Shown here: positions 1-7,848 of the stretch, piece after piece | Numbering within the stretch: position 1 is the first letter of the stretch | Layout of the letters: each line of letters begins with the position of its first letter | DNA from: Mycobacterium sp. 1100029.7 | GTDB lineage: Bacteria; Actinomycetota; Actinomycetes; Mycobacteriales; Mycobacteriaceae | Direction of reading: 5' to 3' | Length of the DNA: 57,576 bases | Assembly: GCF_001665235.1 (NCBI RefSeq) | Contig: NZ_LZSC01000045.1 | Coordinates: 1 to 57,576, forward strand | The notes under the pieces: model-generated | What the model saw: the letters and a program-made list of their open reading frames with translations, nothing else | The model's database searches: none | What the model was told of the DNA's origin: nothing | Translations under genes and position numbers: made by a program

Positions 1-1
1 G

Positions 2-58
2 GCCGAGGCCGAGGCGCAGCGCGAGGTGCTACAGATGCGGACCGAGCTGGCCCAGCGG
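2..58 (+). other. Inverted flotillin-like segment at window edge
   Basis: On the plus strand, the frame starting at base 2 reads an Ala/Glu/Gln-rich coiled coil containing EVLQMRTELAQR. This is what a flotillin should contain just downstream of its AQAGPL segment. The flotillin gene itself, however, lies on the minus strand and reads correctly only up to about base 58. The two orientations meet at the 8-bp palindrome GGCCGGCC (58-65). The first 57 bases therefore look like a flipped piece of the same gene. A fold-back artefact at a contig end is the likeliest cause; a real micro-inversion is possible. Confidence 0.7.
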
Positions 59-748
59 GCCGGCCTGCGCGGCTTCGGCCTGAGCCTTGTCCACCTCGGC
101 CTTGTACTGCGCCTTGACGATCGCGGTCTCGCGCGCGAACTCCGCCTGCTTGCGCTGCGACTCCTGCTCGGCTTCGGCCGCCGCCTGGTTCGCCTTCGCT
201 TGGGCGATCTGCGCCTGCTGCTGGATGGCGGCGTTGTGCGGCGCCGACATCGCGTTGATGTAGCCCAGGCCGTCGTCATCGATGGACTGGATCTGCAGCG
301 CGTCGACGGTCAGGCCGATGCGGGCCATCTCCTCCTTGGAGCCGTCGAGCACCTCGGTGGCCAGCTTCTGGCGTTCCCGGATGATCTGTTCGACGGTCAT
401 CGACCCGATGATCGAGCGCAGGTGGCCTGCGAAGATGCGGCCGGTGAGCACCGACATCTGATCCTGCTCGGACAGAAATCGCTGCGCGGCGCTGATCACG
501 CTCTCGGTGTCGTTGCCCACCTTGAAGGCGATCACTGCCCGGACGTTGAGGGTGATTCCCTGTTGGGTGACGCACTTCTCGGCCACCTCGGACTCGCACA
601 TGGCCAGCGTCAGGAACGCGGCCTTGCGGAAAAACGGAACGACGAACGCGCCGTGGCCGGTGACGACCCTAAACGGTGCATTGCCCTTGGCCTTGCCGCC
701 GGAGATCAGCATCGCCTCGTCCGGGGCGGGCACCCTATAACCGAGCAT
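29..748 (-). CDS. Flotillin-like SPFH/band 7 protein, 3' end disrupted
   Basis: Membrane-scaffold protein of the flotillin/SPFH family, thought to organise membrane microdomains. The N-terminus (MLGYRVPAPDEAMLISGG) and the SPFH domain (about residues 1-150, with GITLNVRAVIAFKVGND and HLRSIIGSMTVEQI) are typical. They are followed by an Ala/Gln/Glu-rich coiled coil ending in AQAGPL. Family members run to roughly 450-500 residues, but here the frame ends at 239 because the sequence flips orientation at about base 58, so the stop at 29-31 is not genuine. It lies 43 bp downstream of an NfeD-like gene, the usual partner of flotillins, and the two probably form an operon. Confidence 0.85.
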   Translation of the reverse strand: MLGYRVPAPDEAMLISGGKAKGNAPFRVVTGHGAFVVPFFRKAAFLTLAMCESEVAEKCVTQQGITLNVRAVIAFKVGNDTESVISAAQRFLSEQDQMSVLTGRIFAGHLRSIIGSMTVEQIIRERQKLATEVLDGSKEEMARIGLTVDALQIQSIDDDGLGYINAMSAPHNAAIQQQAQIAQAKANQAAAEAEQESQRKQAEFARETAIVKAQYKAEVDKAQAEAAQAGPLGQLGPHL

Positions 749-791
749 TTGTGGACTCCTTACGGTTGATGTTGTCTGACAACAGAATTCA

Positions 792-1115
792 TCAGATCAA
801 GTGTTTCCAGGGTTCGACGACCACCGTCCGGCCGCTCCGAATCTCGACCACCAGGACCTTGCTGTCCTTCGGTAAAGGTTCATCGGACCAGGCCAAAAAA
901 GTTTCCTTGGCCCCGCGCACCGTCACCAACACTTCGCCGGGGCCGCGGTCGCCACGCGTCGCCACGACGAGCGTCCCCACACAACCGATTGCTCCGGCGT
1001 CGCTCACGATCGCATCGTCCTCCATCGACGGCTTCCAGCGTCGAATTTCGGCGTCTTTGCTCGCAAGGATAAGCGTCGGCAGCGCGATCCGTCCGCTGTC
1101 GAGCAGCATGCGCAT
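792..1115 (-). CDS. Small NfeD-like (OB-fold) protein
   Basis: A 107-residue protein whose second half (about residues 45-105, CVGTLVVATRGDRGPGEVLV and KVLVVEIRSGRTVVVEPW) resembles the C-terminal OB fold of NfeD proteins, which accompany flotillins and assist in their membrane role. No membrane segment is visible, so this is the short soluble form. The start at 1115 has a good GGAAGG ribosome site 6-7 bases upstream; an internal ATG at 1025 is a weaker alternative. It is followed by the flotillin gene 43 bp downstream on the same strand. Confidence 0.7.
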   Translation of the reverse strand: MRMLLDSGRIALPTLILASKDAEIRRWKPSMEDDAIVSDAGAIGCVGTLVVATRGDRGPGEVLVTVRGAKETFLAWSDEPLPKDSKVLVVEIRSGRTVVVEPWKHLI

Positions 1116-1184
1116 CGGGATCCTTCCGCTGTGTGCCGGTGCCGACCAAATAGCCTGCTATCCGGGAGTTTTAACAGCGTCGAA

Positions 1185-1203
1185 GGACCGCCTTGGCGGA
1201 TCC
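1185..1203 (-). terminator. Candidate hairpin terminator after wzm
   Basis: Inverted repeat GGACCGCC/GGCGGATCC with a two-base loop and one bulged base, 25 bp past the wzm stop on the minus strand. No U-rich tail follows, as is common for proposed mycobacterial hairpin terminators. It falls in the 112-bp gap between wzm and the NfeD-like gene and would separate the galactan operon from the flotillin operon. Confidence 0.35.
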
Positions 1204-1227
1204 TCAAAGAATTCTTGGTGGCCGGCG

Positions 1228-2058
1228 TCAGACCCAGTAGGGCACCCGGGCGCGGTATTGACGCATCGCGAACGCCGCCAGCAGCCAGCCGACCGCGGTC
1301 AGCACCAGCACCACGGTCCAGTGTCGCAACTCCTGGTGGGCGCCCAGCAGCGGCGCGCGCACGATGTCGAGGTAGTGCAGCAGCGGGTTGAGCTCGACGA
1401 TGCTCGACCAGCGGCCGGCGCCCTGCTGGCGCAACGTGTCGTCGTTCCAGATGATCGGCGTCATGAAGAACAGCAGCTGGACGATCGAAAACAGCAGCGG
1501 GCCGATGTCGCGGTAGCGGGTCGCCAGGATGCCGAAGCACAACGACACCCAGATGCAGTTGAGCACGATCAGCCCAAGGGCCGGAATCACCGAAAGATCG
1601 GCCCAGGACCAGGGTTTCGGGAAGATCATCGCGACGACGAGATAGATCACGATGTTGTGGGCGAACAGAATCATCTGACGCCACACCAGCCGGTAGACGT
1701 GCACGCTCAACGGCGTGGGCAACTGTTTGATCAGTCCCTCGTTGGCGACGAACACGTCGGCGCCCTCCAGAATCGCGGCGTTGATCAGATTCCAGATGAT
1801 CAGCCCGAGCGTGACGTAGGGCAGGTGCACCGACAGGTCGAGGTGAAACAGCTTCGAGTACAACCCGCCCATCGCGACGGCCGTGGTACCCGTGGCGATC
1901 GTGATCCAGAACGGTCCCAACACCGAGCGGCGGTAGCGCTGCTTGATGTCCTGCCAGCCCAGGTGTAGCCACAGTTCGCGACGGCGGAATCCGTCGACCA
2001 GGTCGTTTCGGGCCCGGATAAAGGTGCGCGACTGTGCGGCGGCATCGATGAACGTCAC
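1228..2058 (-). CDS. wzm: Galactan exporter permease Wzm (RfbD)
   Basis: Membrane subunit of the ABC-2 type transporter that flips the lipid-linked galactan precursor of arabinogalactan across the plasma membrane. The 276 residues contain about six hydrophobic helices, and the N-terminal amphipathic stretch with LGWQDIKQRYRRSVLGPFW is typical of O-antigen exporter permeases. It is the last gene of a minus-strand operon after bpa, wzt and glfT1, the order of M. tuberculosis Rv3780-Rv3783. It starts 3 bp before the glfT1 stop at 2055, so the two genes overlap by 4 bp (ATGA type). The ATPase partner is Wzt two genes upstream. Confidence 0.93.
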   Translation of the reverse strand: MTFIDAAAQSRTFIRARNDLVDGFRRRELWLHLGWQDIKQRYRRSVLGPFWITIATGTTAVAMGGLYSKLFHLDLSVHLPYVTLGLIIWNLINAAILEGADVFVANEGLIKQLPTPLSVHVYRLVWRQMILFAHNIVIYLVVAMIFPKPWSWADLSVIPALGLIVLNCIWVSLCFGILATRYRDIGPLLFSIVQLLFFMTPIIWNDDTLRQQGAGRWSSIVELNPLLHYLDIVRAPLLGAHQELRHWTVVLVLTAVGWLLAAFAMRQYRARVPYWV

Positions 2059-2969
2059 GAAGATCCTCCAGGCTTGCCGAACTGCTCACGACGTCCCAAG
2101 CGGCGCAACCGAATCCACTCCATCAGACCTCTGGGATCGCGTCGGGATATCAGGAAGAACCAGCCGAACCGCAGCCACTCCTGGGCCAGCAGCTTGCGTA
2201 AGCCCGGCTGCGACAGCAGATACCCGCGGTTGCGGTAGGTGTAGAACCGCTTGGTCGGGTTGTCGGGATACTGGGTGTGCATCCGCCCGCCCAGAATCGG
2301 CCGGAACTCGTCGGATCCGCAGGGGTGCAGGTAGATGGTGTCCAGGCAGGTCCCGAACGGCAGGCCGGAGCGCACCAGCCGGCGGTGCAGTTCCACCTCG
2401 TCGCCGCGGATGAACAGCCGCATGTCCGGGACGCCCACGGCGTCCAGGGTCGACGCCCGGAACAACGCGCCGTTGAACAGCGACGCGATGCCCGGTAGCA
2501 GATCCTGACCTGCTTCGGTGCGCAATTCACTTGCCCGCCTTCGCCATACCAGGCCGCGTCGCAACGGAAACGCCAGGCGCTCGGGGTCATCCATGTTGCA
2601 CACCATCGGCGACACCTCGGCCAGCCGGTGCTTCTCGGCGCAGGCCAGCAAAGTGGCCAGCACGTGCGAGTCCTGCGGGCGCCCGTCGTCGTCGGCCAGC
2701 CACACCCAGTCCGCACCCCGGGCCAGCGCGTGCAGCATGCCCAACGCGAATCCGCCTGCGCCGCCGAGATTTCGCCGTGACGCCAGGTAGGTCGTCGAGA
2801 TAGGCTGGGCCGCAACCAGTTCGCTGATCCGGCTGTCCGCGCCGCCGTCATTATCGACGACGATCAAGTGGTCGGGCAGCCGGGTCTGGGTGCTGAGCAT
2901 GTCCAGCGACTTGGCGAGTTCGTCGCGGCGCCGGTGGGTGACCACGACGGCGAAGATGGATTCACTCAT
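2055..2969 (-). CDS. glfT1: Galactofuranosyltransferase GlfT1
   Basis: GT2-family enzyme that adds the first galactofuranose residues onto the rhamnosyl-GlcNAc-diphosphodecaprenol acceptor, starting the arabinogalactan galactan chain (Rv3782 ortholog). MSESIFAVVVTHRRR opens a GT-A nucleotide-binding fold; VVDNDGG and WVWLADDDGRP carry the acidic nucleotide- and metal-binding residues. With the ATG at 2969 the protein has 304 residues, the expected length. The frame stays open upstream to 3062, but that part lies inside wzt and makes no family sense. The start overlaps the wzt stop by 8 bp, implying translational coupling. Confidence 0.93.
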   Translation of the reverse strand: MSESIFAVVVTHRRRDELAKSLDMLSTQTRLPDHLIVVDNDGGADSRISELVAAQPISTTYLASRRNLGGAGGFALGMLHALARGADWVWLADDDGRPQDSHVLATLLACAEKHRLAEVSPMVCNMDDPERLAFPLRRGLVWRRRASELRTEAGQDLLPGIASLFNGALFRASTLDAVGVPDMRLFIRGDEVELHRRLVRSGLPFGTCLDTIYLHPCGSDEFRPILGGRMHTQYPDNPTKRFYTYRNRGYLLSQPGLRKLLAQEWLRFGWFFLISRRDPRGLMEWIRLRRLGRREQFGKPGGSS

Positions 2970-3810
2970 CCCCGGATGCGCTTTGCGCCAGTGGCTTATC
3001 GCCTCGATCCTGCAGGCGGGTCTCTTCCAGCACCTCGCGGACGTGGCGGGCCGCGTCCTCACCCTCGTAGGCGCGCACCACGTCTTCGATGGCCCCGGCC
3101 TGGCGGATGACCCCGTGGTCGATCCACATCGCGGTCTTGCACAGCCGGGCCAGGAATTCGTTGGAATGGCTGGCGAACACCAGGATTCCGGAACGCTCCA
3201 CCAAACCCTGCAGCCGCGACTGCGCCTTCTTCAGGAAGTCGGCGTCCACCGCGCCGATACCCTCGTCGAGCAGCAGGATCTCCGGGTCGATGCTGGTGAC
3301 CACGCCCATCGCCAGCCGAACCCGCATGCCGGTGGAATACGTGCGCAGCGGCATCGACAGGTAATCCCCGAGTTCGGTGAATTCGGCGATCTCGTCGACC
3401 TTGCTCAGCATCTGCTTGCGGGTCTGTCCCAAAAACAGCCCGCGGATGATGATGTTCTCGTAGCCGGAGATCTCGGGGTCCATCCCGACGCCCAGGTCGA
3501 ACACCGGCGCGACCCGCCCGGTCACCTTGGCCCAGCCTCGGGTGGGTTCGTAAATCCCCGAAAGTAGGCGCAGCAGTGTCGATTTCCCGGCGCCGTTGTG
3601 GCCGACCAGGCCGACGCGGTCGCCCAGCTCGAGTGACATGGTGATGTCGCGCAACGCCTCGACGACGACGACGTTGGAGTTGTTACGCCCGATCGTCCCG
3701 CCGGCCTTACCGAGGAAGGCCTTCTTCAACGAGCGCGACTTGGCGTCAAAAATGGGGAATTCCACCCACGCGCTGCTGGTCTCGATATGTGGACCGCTAG
3801 GACCGGACAC
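2962..3810 (-). CDS. wzt: Galactan exporter ATPase Wzt (RfbE)
   Basis: ATP-binding subunit of the galactan ABC exporter, partner of Wzm. Walker A GHNGAGKST is at about residues 70-78, the ABC signature region is YSTGMRVRLAMG, Walker B is ILLLDEG and the switch histidine is in FASHSNEF. There is an N-terminal extension (IFDAKSRSLKKAFLGKAGG) characteristic of polysaccharide exporters, and no long C-terminal carbohydrate-binding domain, as in the M. tuberculosis protein (Rv3781). The GTG start at 3810 is 13 bp past the bpa stop codon. Confidence 0.93.
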   Translation of the reverse strand: MSGPSGPHIETSSAWVEFPIFDAKSRSLKKAFLGKAGGTIGRNNSNVVVVEALRDITMSLELGDRVGLVGHNGAGKSTLLRLLSGIYEPTRGWAKVTGRVAPVFDLGVGMDPEISGYENIIIRGLFLGQTRKQMLSKVDEIAEFTELGDYLSMPLRTYSTGMRVRLAMGVVTSIDPEILLLDEGIGAVDADFLKKAQSRLQGLVERSGILVFASHSNEFLARLCKTAMWIDHGVIRQAGAIEDVVRAYEGEDAARHVREVLEETRLQDRGDKPLAQSASGDE

Positions 3811-3822
3811 TGACGCCTGCTC

Positions 3823-4359
3823 TTACAGGTACTGCCCGGTGCCCGAGCCAGGTCCGTGGCCCGATCGTCCGATTCCCGGTGGCAGCGCTCCTTGGCGCAT
3901 CTGCTCGAGCTGCGCGCGGGCGGCCATCTGCTGGGCGAACAACGCGGTCTGAATGCCGTGGAACAGCCCCTCGAGCCAGCCGACGAGCTGGGCCTGCGCG
4001 ATGCGCAGCTCGGCGTCCGACGGTTCGGAGTTCTCGTCGAACGGCAGGGTGAGCCGGTCGAGCTCCTCGCGAAGCTCCGGCGCCAAACCGTCTTCGAGCT
4101 CGCGGATGCTGGTGGCGTGGATGTCGCGCAGCCGCTTGCGGCTGGCTTCGTCCAGCGGTGCCGCCCGCACCTCCTCGAGCAGCTGCTTGATCATGGTGCC
4201 GATGCGCATCACCTTGGCGGGCTGCTCGACCAGGTCGGTCAGCGAACGCTCGTCGGACTCGTCGTCGTCGGCTCCCGCGCGTAGCGCCATGATCCGCGGA
4301 TCGACGCCGCCGATGATTTCGACGCCGTCGGCATCGGGGCCATCGTTGCCGTTACTCAC
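3823..4359 (-). CDS. bpa: Bacterial proteasome activator Bpa
   Basis: ATP-independent ring-shaped activator that docks on the mycobacterial 20S proteasome and feeds it unfolded proteins (Rv3780 ortholog). The sequence is helix-rich and highly conserved (SLTDLVEQPAKVMRIGTMIK, then WLEGLFHGIQTALFAQQM) and ends in GQYL, the C-terminal motif that inserts into proteasome alpha-ring pockets. The GTG start at 4359 gives 178 residues, the M. tuberculosis length, with an AGAGGA ribosome site about 10 bases upstream; the frame remains open to 4458 but that extension is not family-like. It sits 23 bp after a GT-C-like gene and 12 bp before wzt, in the same operon. Confidence 0.92.
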   Translation of the reverse strand: MSNGNDGPDADGVEIIGGVDPRIMALRAGADDDESDERSLTDLVEQPAKVMRIGTMIKQLLEEVRAAPLDEASRKRLRDIHATSIRELEDGLAPELREELDRLTLPFDENSEPSDAELRIAQAQLVGWLEGLFHGIQTALFAQQMAARAQLEQMRQGALPPGIGRSGHGPGSGTGQYL

Positions 4360-4382
4360 TGCCGTCACATCCTCTTGTACGT

Positions 4383-6356
4383 CTAGGGGTGGGGTTGGGC
4401 GGCATTTCCGCGCCATTCGTAGATCCTGGCCCCACCGTTGTCGTAGATCAGCGCCCACGACTTCGATTTATCCAGCGACACTAGTCCGTCGGGAACAGCG
4501 AACCCGCGAACCGTGGGCGAGCTCGTGTAGATGTACCGAATATTGAGCGCTTTAATCGCTTCGAGCACCCTCGGATCCGAGTCACCCAGGCGGGCGAAGG
4601 CCCAGAAGTTGTAGCGCTGCGGGCCCGGTCCCATTTGCTGAGGGAAGTCGTAGTGGGTCCACAGCGGGTGCAGATCGGCCACCGCGTACATCCAGGCGGT
4701 GCCGTCGGTGTTGGCGTTTCCGATCAGGGTGGTGTGCGCGCCGGGCAATTTTGCCAGGTACGCCATCGCCATCAGGTCGCGCTGGTCGATGATCACCGAG
4801 TCGTACTTGTCGCCCATCAACACCAGGTGCCGGTAGAAGTAGTGCCGCGCGGTGAACACCGTCGACAGCACCAGCAGCACCGCGGTCGTCGACACCCAGA
4901 ACGGCGCCGGCAGTGATTTGAACCGCTCGGTGACGCGTCGGATGCCGGCCACCACCGCCATGACGATCGCGAACAACGCGACCCCGGCCATCGGCTCCAA
5001 CAGCAGCGTGATCGCGGCCGAGATCCGGCGCGGGTCCTTGTAGAAGAACTCACCGAACCCACCGGCCAGCGTCCCGACCAGACCGCCGAGCGGCTTGCCG
5101 GCGTCGACGTCGACGACGATCAGCAGCAGCCAGAGCACCAACGGCCACCAGATCTTCTTGACGAGGAAGATGATGCCGCCGATGGCCGTGATCGCGGCCA
5201 GGCCGTATTGCACCGGGAAGTCGTTGAGATGGCGGGAGTGCTGGAAGATGGCGTCGAAGATGCCCCGCTTTCTGCTCAGGTGGGTGAGGAACGAGTGTCC
5301 GGCGATGATGTCTTCCTGCTGCTGGACGCTGATGAACTGGGGCAGCAGAATCAGTCCGGCCAGCGCCACCACCCCGGCCAGGGTCAGCACGTCGGCAAGC
5401 TTGCCGCGCACCGGATGCCACAGCCCGTCCAGCAGCCACCACGCCAGCAGGAACAGCAGCGCGATGAACCCGCCGGTGATGTGCACCGACATGATGCCCA
5501 CCAGCGCCAGCACGGCCGCCGGGATGCGGTCGCGGTGGCGCAGCGTCGAGGTGATCAACACGAACGTCGGCACGACGACGCCGTAGGCGGCCAGGTTGGG
5601 CATCGCCGCGACGCCGAACTCGACGTAGGGGACAGCGGTGAACGACGCGGACAGCGCGGCCGCGGTGGCCGCCGCCCCGGCGGTGCGCCATTCGGTGGTC
5701 CGCCGTCGCAGCAGCTGCCAGGTGAGCATCGCCGCGCTCGTCGGGAACAGCCAGATGGACGCGGCGACCGAACTCAGCGTGTAGCCCGTGGTGGGCGCCG
5801 CCCCGGTGAGCTGACAGAACACGGCGGTCAGGGCGTGGAACACCGACGGGTAGTACAGCGTCTGATGCGTCTCGACGTTGCGCAGCTCGCCCATGTGGGT
5901 CGACGACGCCTGACCGGTGTCGAGGATGAAGCGGACCTCGTTGGCGTGCCACACCGCGTCCCAGGTGCTGGGAATTGTCTGCCAATGCGCGGCCAGGCCC
6001 CGATACGCCGCCCACATGACCAGCAGCGTGCCCAACAGCACACCCGCGGCGACCGTCAGCGCCGGCCAGCCCCGCACCCCCAGCGCCTCGGCGTCGGTGT
6101 CGCGGTAGCGGGCGAGCAGCACCTGCAAACCGGTCATCACGATGCACACGACGGCCAGCGCGGCGAGCGCAGTCCAACCGTTCCAAGGGATTCCGAGCGC
6201 ACCGAAGGGAATGATCGCCAACGCGATCACTCCGTACGTCAGCGCCGGGCCAACTGCGACCGCGATCGGCCACGTTAACTGGGTTATTCGGGCAACGATT
6301 GTCCCCGGGGCGATCAGCAAAAACAGTGCGATCAGCGTTCCGAACCAGAGCCCCAC
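4383..6356 (-). CDS. Polytopic GT-C-like membrane protein (Rv3779 family)
   Basis: Large integral membrane protein with at least ten hydrophobic helices over the first 500 residues and a C-terminal extracytoplasmic portion, a GT-C glycosyltransferase-like layout. It matches Rv3779, for which a role in polyprenyl-phosphomannose or envelope mannoside metabolism has been proposed; the precise reaction is unsettled. I place the start at the GTG of VGLWFGTLIALFLLIAPG, directly at the first helix (657 residues). The frame is open to a GTG at 6425, which would add a polar tail. It is the first gene of the bpa-wzt-glfT1-wzm operon and is divergent from the aminotransferase at 6476. Confidence 0.8.
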   Translation of the reverse strand: MGLWFGTLIALFLLIAPGTIVARITQLTWPIAVAVGPALTYGVIALAIIPFGALGIPWNGWTALAALAVVCIVMTGLQVLLARYRDTDAEALGVRGWPALTVAAGVLLGTLLVMWAAYRGLAAHWQTIPSTWDAVWHANEVRFILDTGQASSTHMGELRNVETHQTLYYPSVFHALTAVFCQLTGAAPTTGYTLSSVAASIWLFPTSAAMLTWQLLRRRTTEWRTAGAAATAAALSASFTAVPYVEFGVAAMPNLAAYGVVVPTFVLITSTLRHRDRIPAAVLALVGIMSVHITGGFIALLFLLAWWLLDGLWHPVRGKLADVLTLAGVVALAGLILLPQFISVQQQEDIIAGHSFLTHLSRKRGIFDAIFQHSRHLNDFPVQYGLAAITAIGGIIFLVKKIWWPLVLWLLLIVVDVDAGKPLGGLVGTLAGGFGEFFYKDPRRISAAITLLLEPMAGVALFAIVMAVVAGIRRVTERFKSLPAPFWVSTTAVLLVLSTVFTARHYFYRHLVLMGDKYDSVIIDQRDLMAMAYLAKLPGAHTTLIGNANTDGTAWMYAVADLHPLWTHYDFPQQMGPGPQRYNFWAFARLGDSDPRVLEAIKALNIRYIYTSSPTVRGFAVPDGLVSLDKSKSWALIYDNGGARIYEWRGNAAQPHP

Positions 6357-6475
6357 TCGACTAGTATGGCTGGCCGGGTGACCTGGCTCGGGAAGCCACC
6401 GTCTGGCTTCGACCTTTTCGGGCACCCGCTACCGTCACAATTTCGCTCCGATGCGGAAGCTCTAAGGTGGCTGGC

Positions 6476-7672
6476 ATGGCTTACGACGTCGCCCGGGTGC
6501 GCGGACTGCACCCGTCATTGGGTGACGGGTGGGTCCACTTCGACGCTCCGGCCGGAATGCTGATCCCCGACTCCGTCGCGACGACCGTGTCCACGGCGTT
6601 CCGTCGGTCGGGTTCGACGACCGTGGGAGCGCACCCGTCGGCGCAGCGCAGCGCGGCGGTGCTGGACGCCGCCCGGGCGGCCGTCGCGGACCTGTTCAAC
6701 GCCGACCCGGCGGGCGTCGTGCTGGGCGCCGACCGGGCGATCCTGCTGTCGTCGCTGGCCGAGGCGTCCTCGTCGCGCGCCGGCCTGGGGTACGAGGTGA
6801 TCGTCAGCCGGCTCGACGACGAGGCGAACATCGCGCCGTGGCTGCGGGCGGCGCATCGCTACGGCGCCAAGGTCAAGTGGGCCGAGGTCGACATAGAGAA
6901 CGGCGAGCTGCCGACGTGGCAGTGGGAAAGCCTGATCGGGAAGTCGACGCGGCTGGTCGCGGTCACCTCGGCGTCGGGGACGCTGGGCACGGTCACCGAC
7001 CTGCGGGCGATGACCAAGCTGGTGCACGACGTCGGCGGGCTGGTGATCGTCGACCATTCCGCGGCCGCGCCCTACCGACTGCTCGACGTCAAGGACACCG
7101 ACGTCGACGTGGTGGCGGTGAACGCCCTCGCCTGGGGTGGGCCGCCGATCGGCGCGATCGTCTTCCGCGATCCAGCGCTGATCAACACGTTCAGCTCGGT
7201 GTCCACCGACACCAACGCCACCGGCCCGGCGCGCCTGGAAGTGGGCGCGCATCAGTACGGCCTGTTGGGCGGCGTGGTGGCCAGCATCGAATACCTTGCC
7301 GCGCTGGACGAGTCGGCGCGGGGCAGTCGCCGCGAGCGGTTGTCGGTGTCGATGCAGTCCGCGTCGGCGTATCTGAACCGGATTTTCGACTATCTGATGG
7401 TGTCGTTGCGGTCGCTGCCGTTGATGATGCTGATCGGCCGCCCGGAGGTGCGGATTCCGGTGGTCAGCTTCGCGCTGCAGGGGGTGCCCGCCGAGCGGGT
7501 CGTGCAGCGGCTGGCCGACAACGGAATCCTGGCCGTCTCCAACGAGAATTCGCGGGTGCTCGAGGCGCTCGGCGCCAACGAGGTCGGGGGCGCGGTGACC
7601 GTCGGGCTGGCGCACTACTCGACGACGGCCGAGGTCGATCAGCTGGTGCGCGCGCTGGCCTCACTGGGCTGA
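6476..7672 (+). CDS. Class V aminotransferase / cysteine desulfurase-like (Rv3778c)
   Basis: PLP-dependent fold-type I enzyme of the class V (NifS/SufS-like) family; the physiological substrate is unknown. The N-terminus [27 protein letters not shown] and the cofactor-binding region [17 protein letters not shown] are seen. At the usual PLP-lysine position the sequence reads [15 protein letters not shown], with no lysine, as in atypical members of this branch, so desulfurase activity is doubtful. The ATG at 6476 with GGTGG upstream gives 398 residues, the M. tuberculosis length. It is divergent from the Rv3779-like gene. Confidence 0.85.
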   Translation: MAYDVARVRGLHPSLGDGWVHFDAPAGMLIPDSVATTVSTAFRRSGSTTVGAHPSAQRSAAVLDAARAAVADLFNADPAGVVLGADRAILLSSLAEASSSRAGLGYEVIVSRLDDEANIAPWLRAAHRYGAKVKWAEVDIENGELPTWQWESLIGKSTRLVAVTSASGTLGTVTDLRAMTKLVHDVGGLVIVDHSAAAPYRLLDVKDTDVDVVAVNALAWGGPPIGAIVFRDPALINTFSSVSTDTNATGPARLEVGAHQYGLLGGVVASIEYLAALDESARGSRRERLSVSMQSASAYLNRIFDYLMVSLRSLPLMMLIGRPEVRIPVVSFALQGVPAERVVQRLADNGILAVSNENSRVLEALGANEVGGAVTVGLAHYSTTAEVDQLVRALASLG

Positions 7673-7729
7673 CGAACCAACCGGTCTGCTTCTACCCCGC
7701 GCCCGATTCCTGCGGTGCATCCCCCTGCG

Positions 7730-7840
7730 GTGTGCGCTCACGGTTTTGAGTGTGCGGCCAGGGCGGCGAAACACCGAGAAAAGCCGCCGCCGCCGCACAC
7801 TCGACGCCCCAACCGCACACGCGACGTCCTAGCCGCACAC
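7730..7840. repeat. Hairpin plus 20-bp-period repeat array, copy 1
   Basis: Convergent intergenic region. A perfect 11-bp inverted repeat (7748-7758 and 7792-7802) encloses a GA-rich loop. On the right, CCGCACAC recurs at 7793, 7813 and 7833, an exact 20-bp period. On the left, 7730-7757 is the reverse complement, with one mismatch, of the array unit found near 14,380. The locus is thus an inverted array around a hairpin. The same element occurs at 14,328-14,460. Confidence 0.8.
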
Positions 7841-7848
7841 TCGATGTC

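Noticed and set aside
26..769. Long plus-strand reading frame opposite the flotillin gene
   Set aside because: Except for its first 11 residues (part of the inverted segment) it is Arg/Leu/Gly-rich antisense sequence of the flotillin SPFH domain, with no family features.
676..1968. 430-residue plus-strand frame across the NfeD and wzm region
   Set aside because: It is antisense to two recognisable genes and has the His/Arg/Asp-rich composition of GC-rich shadow frames.
7730..7840. CRISPR array
   Set aside because: The unit is 20 bp with no unique spacers, part is inverted and part forms a hairpin, and no cas genes are present.
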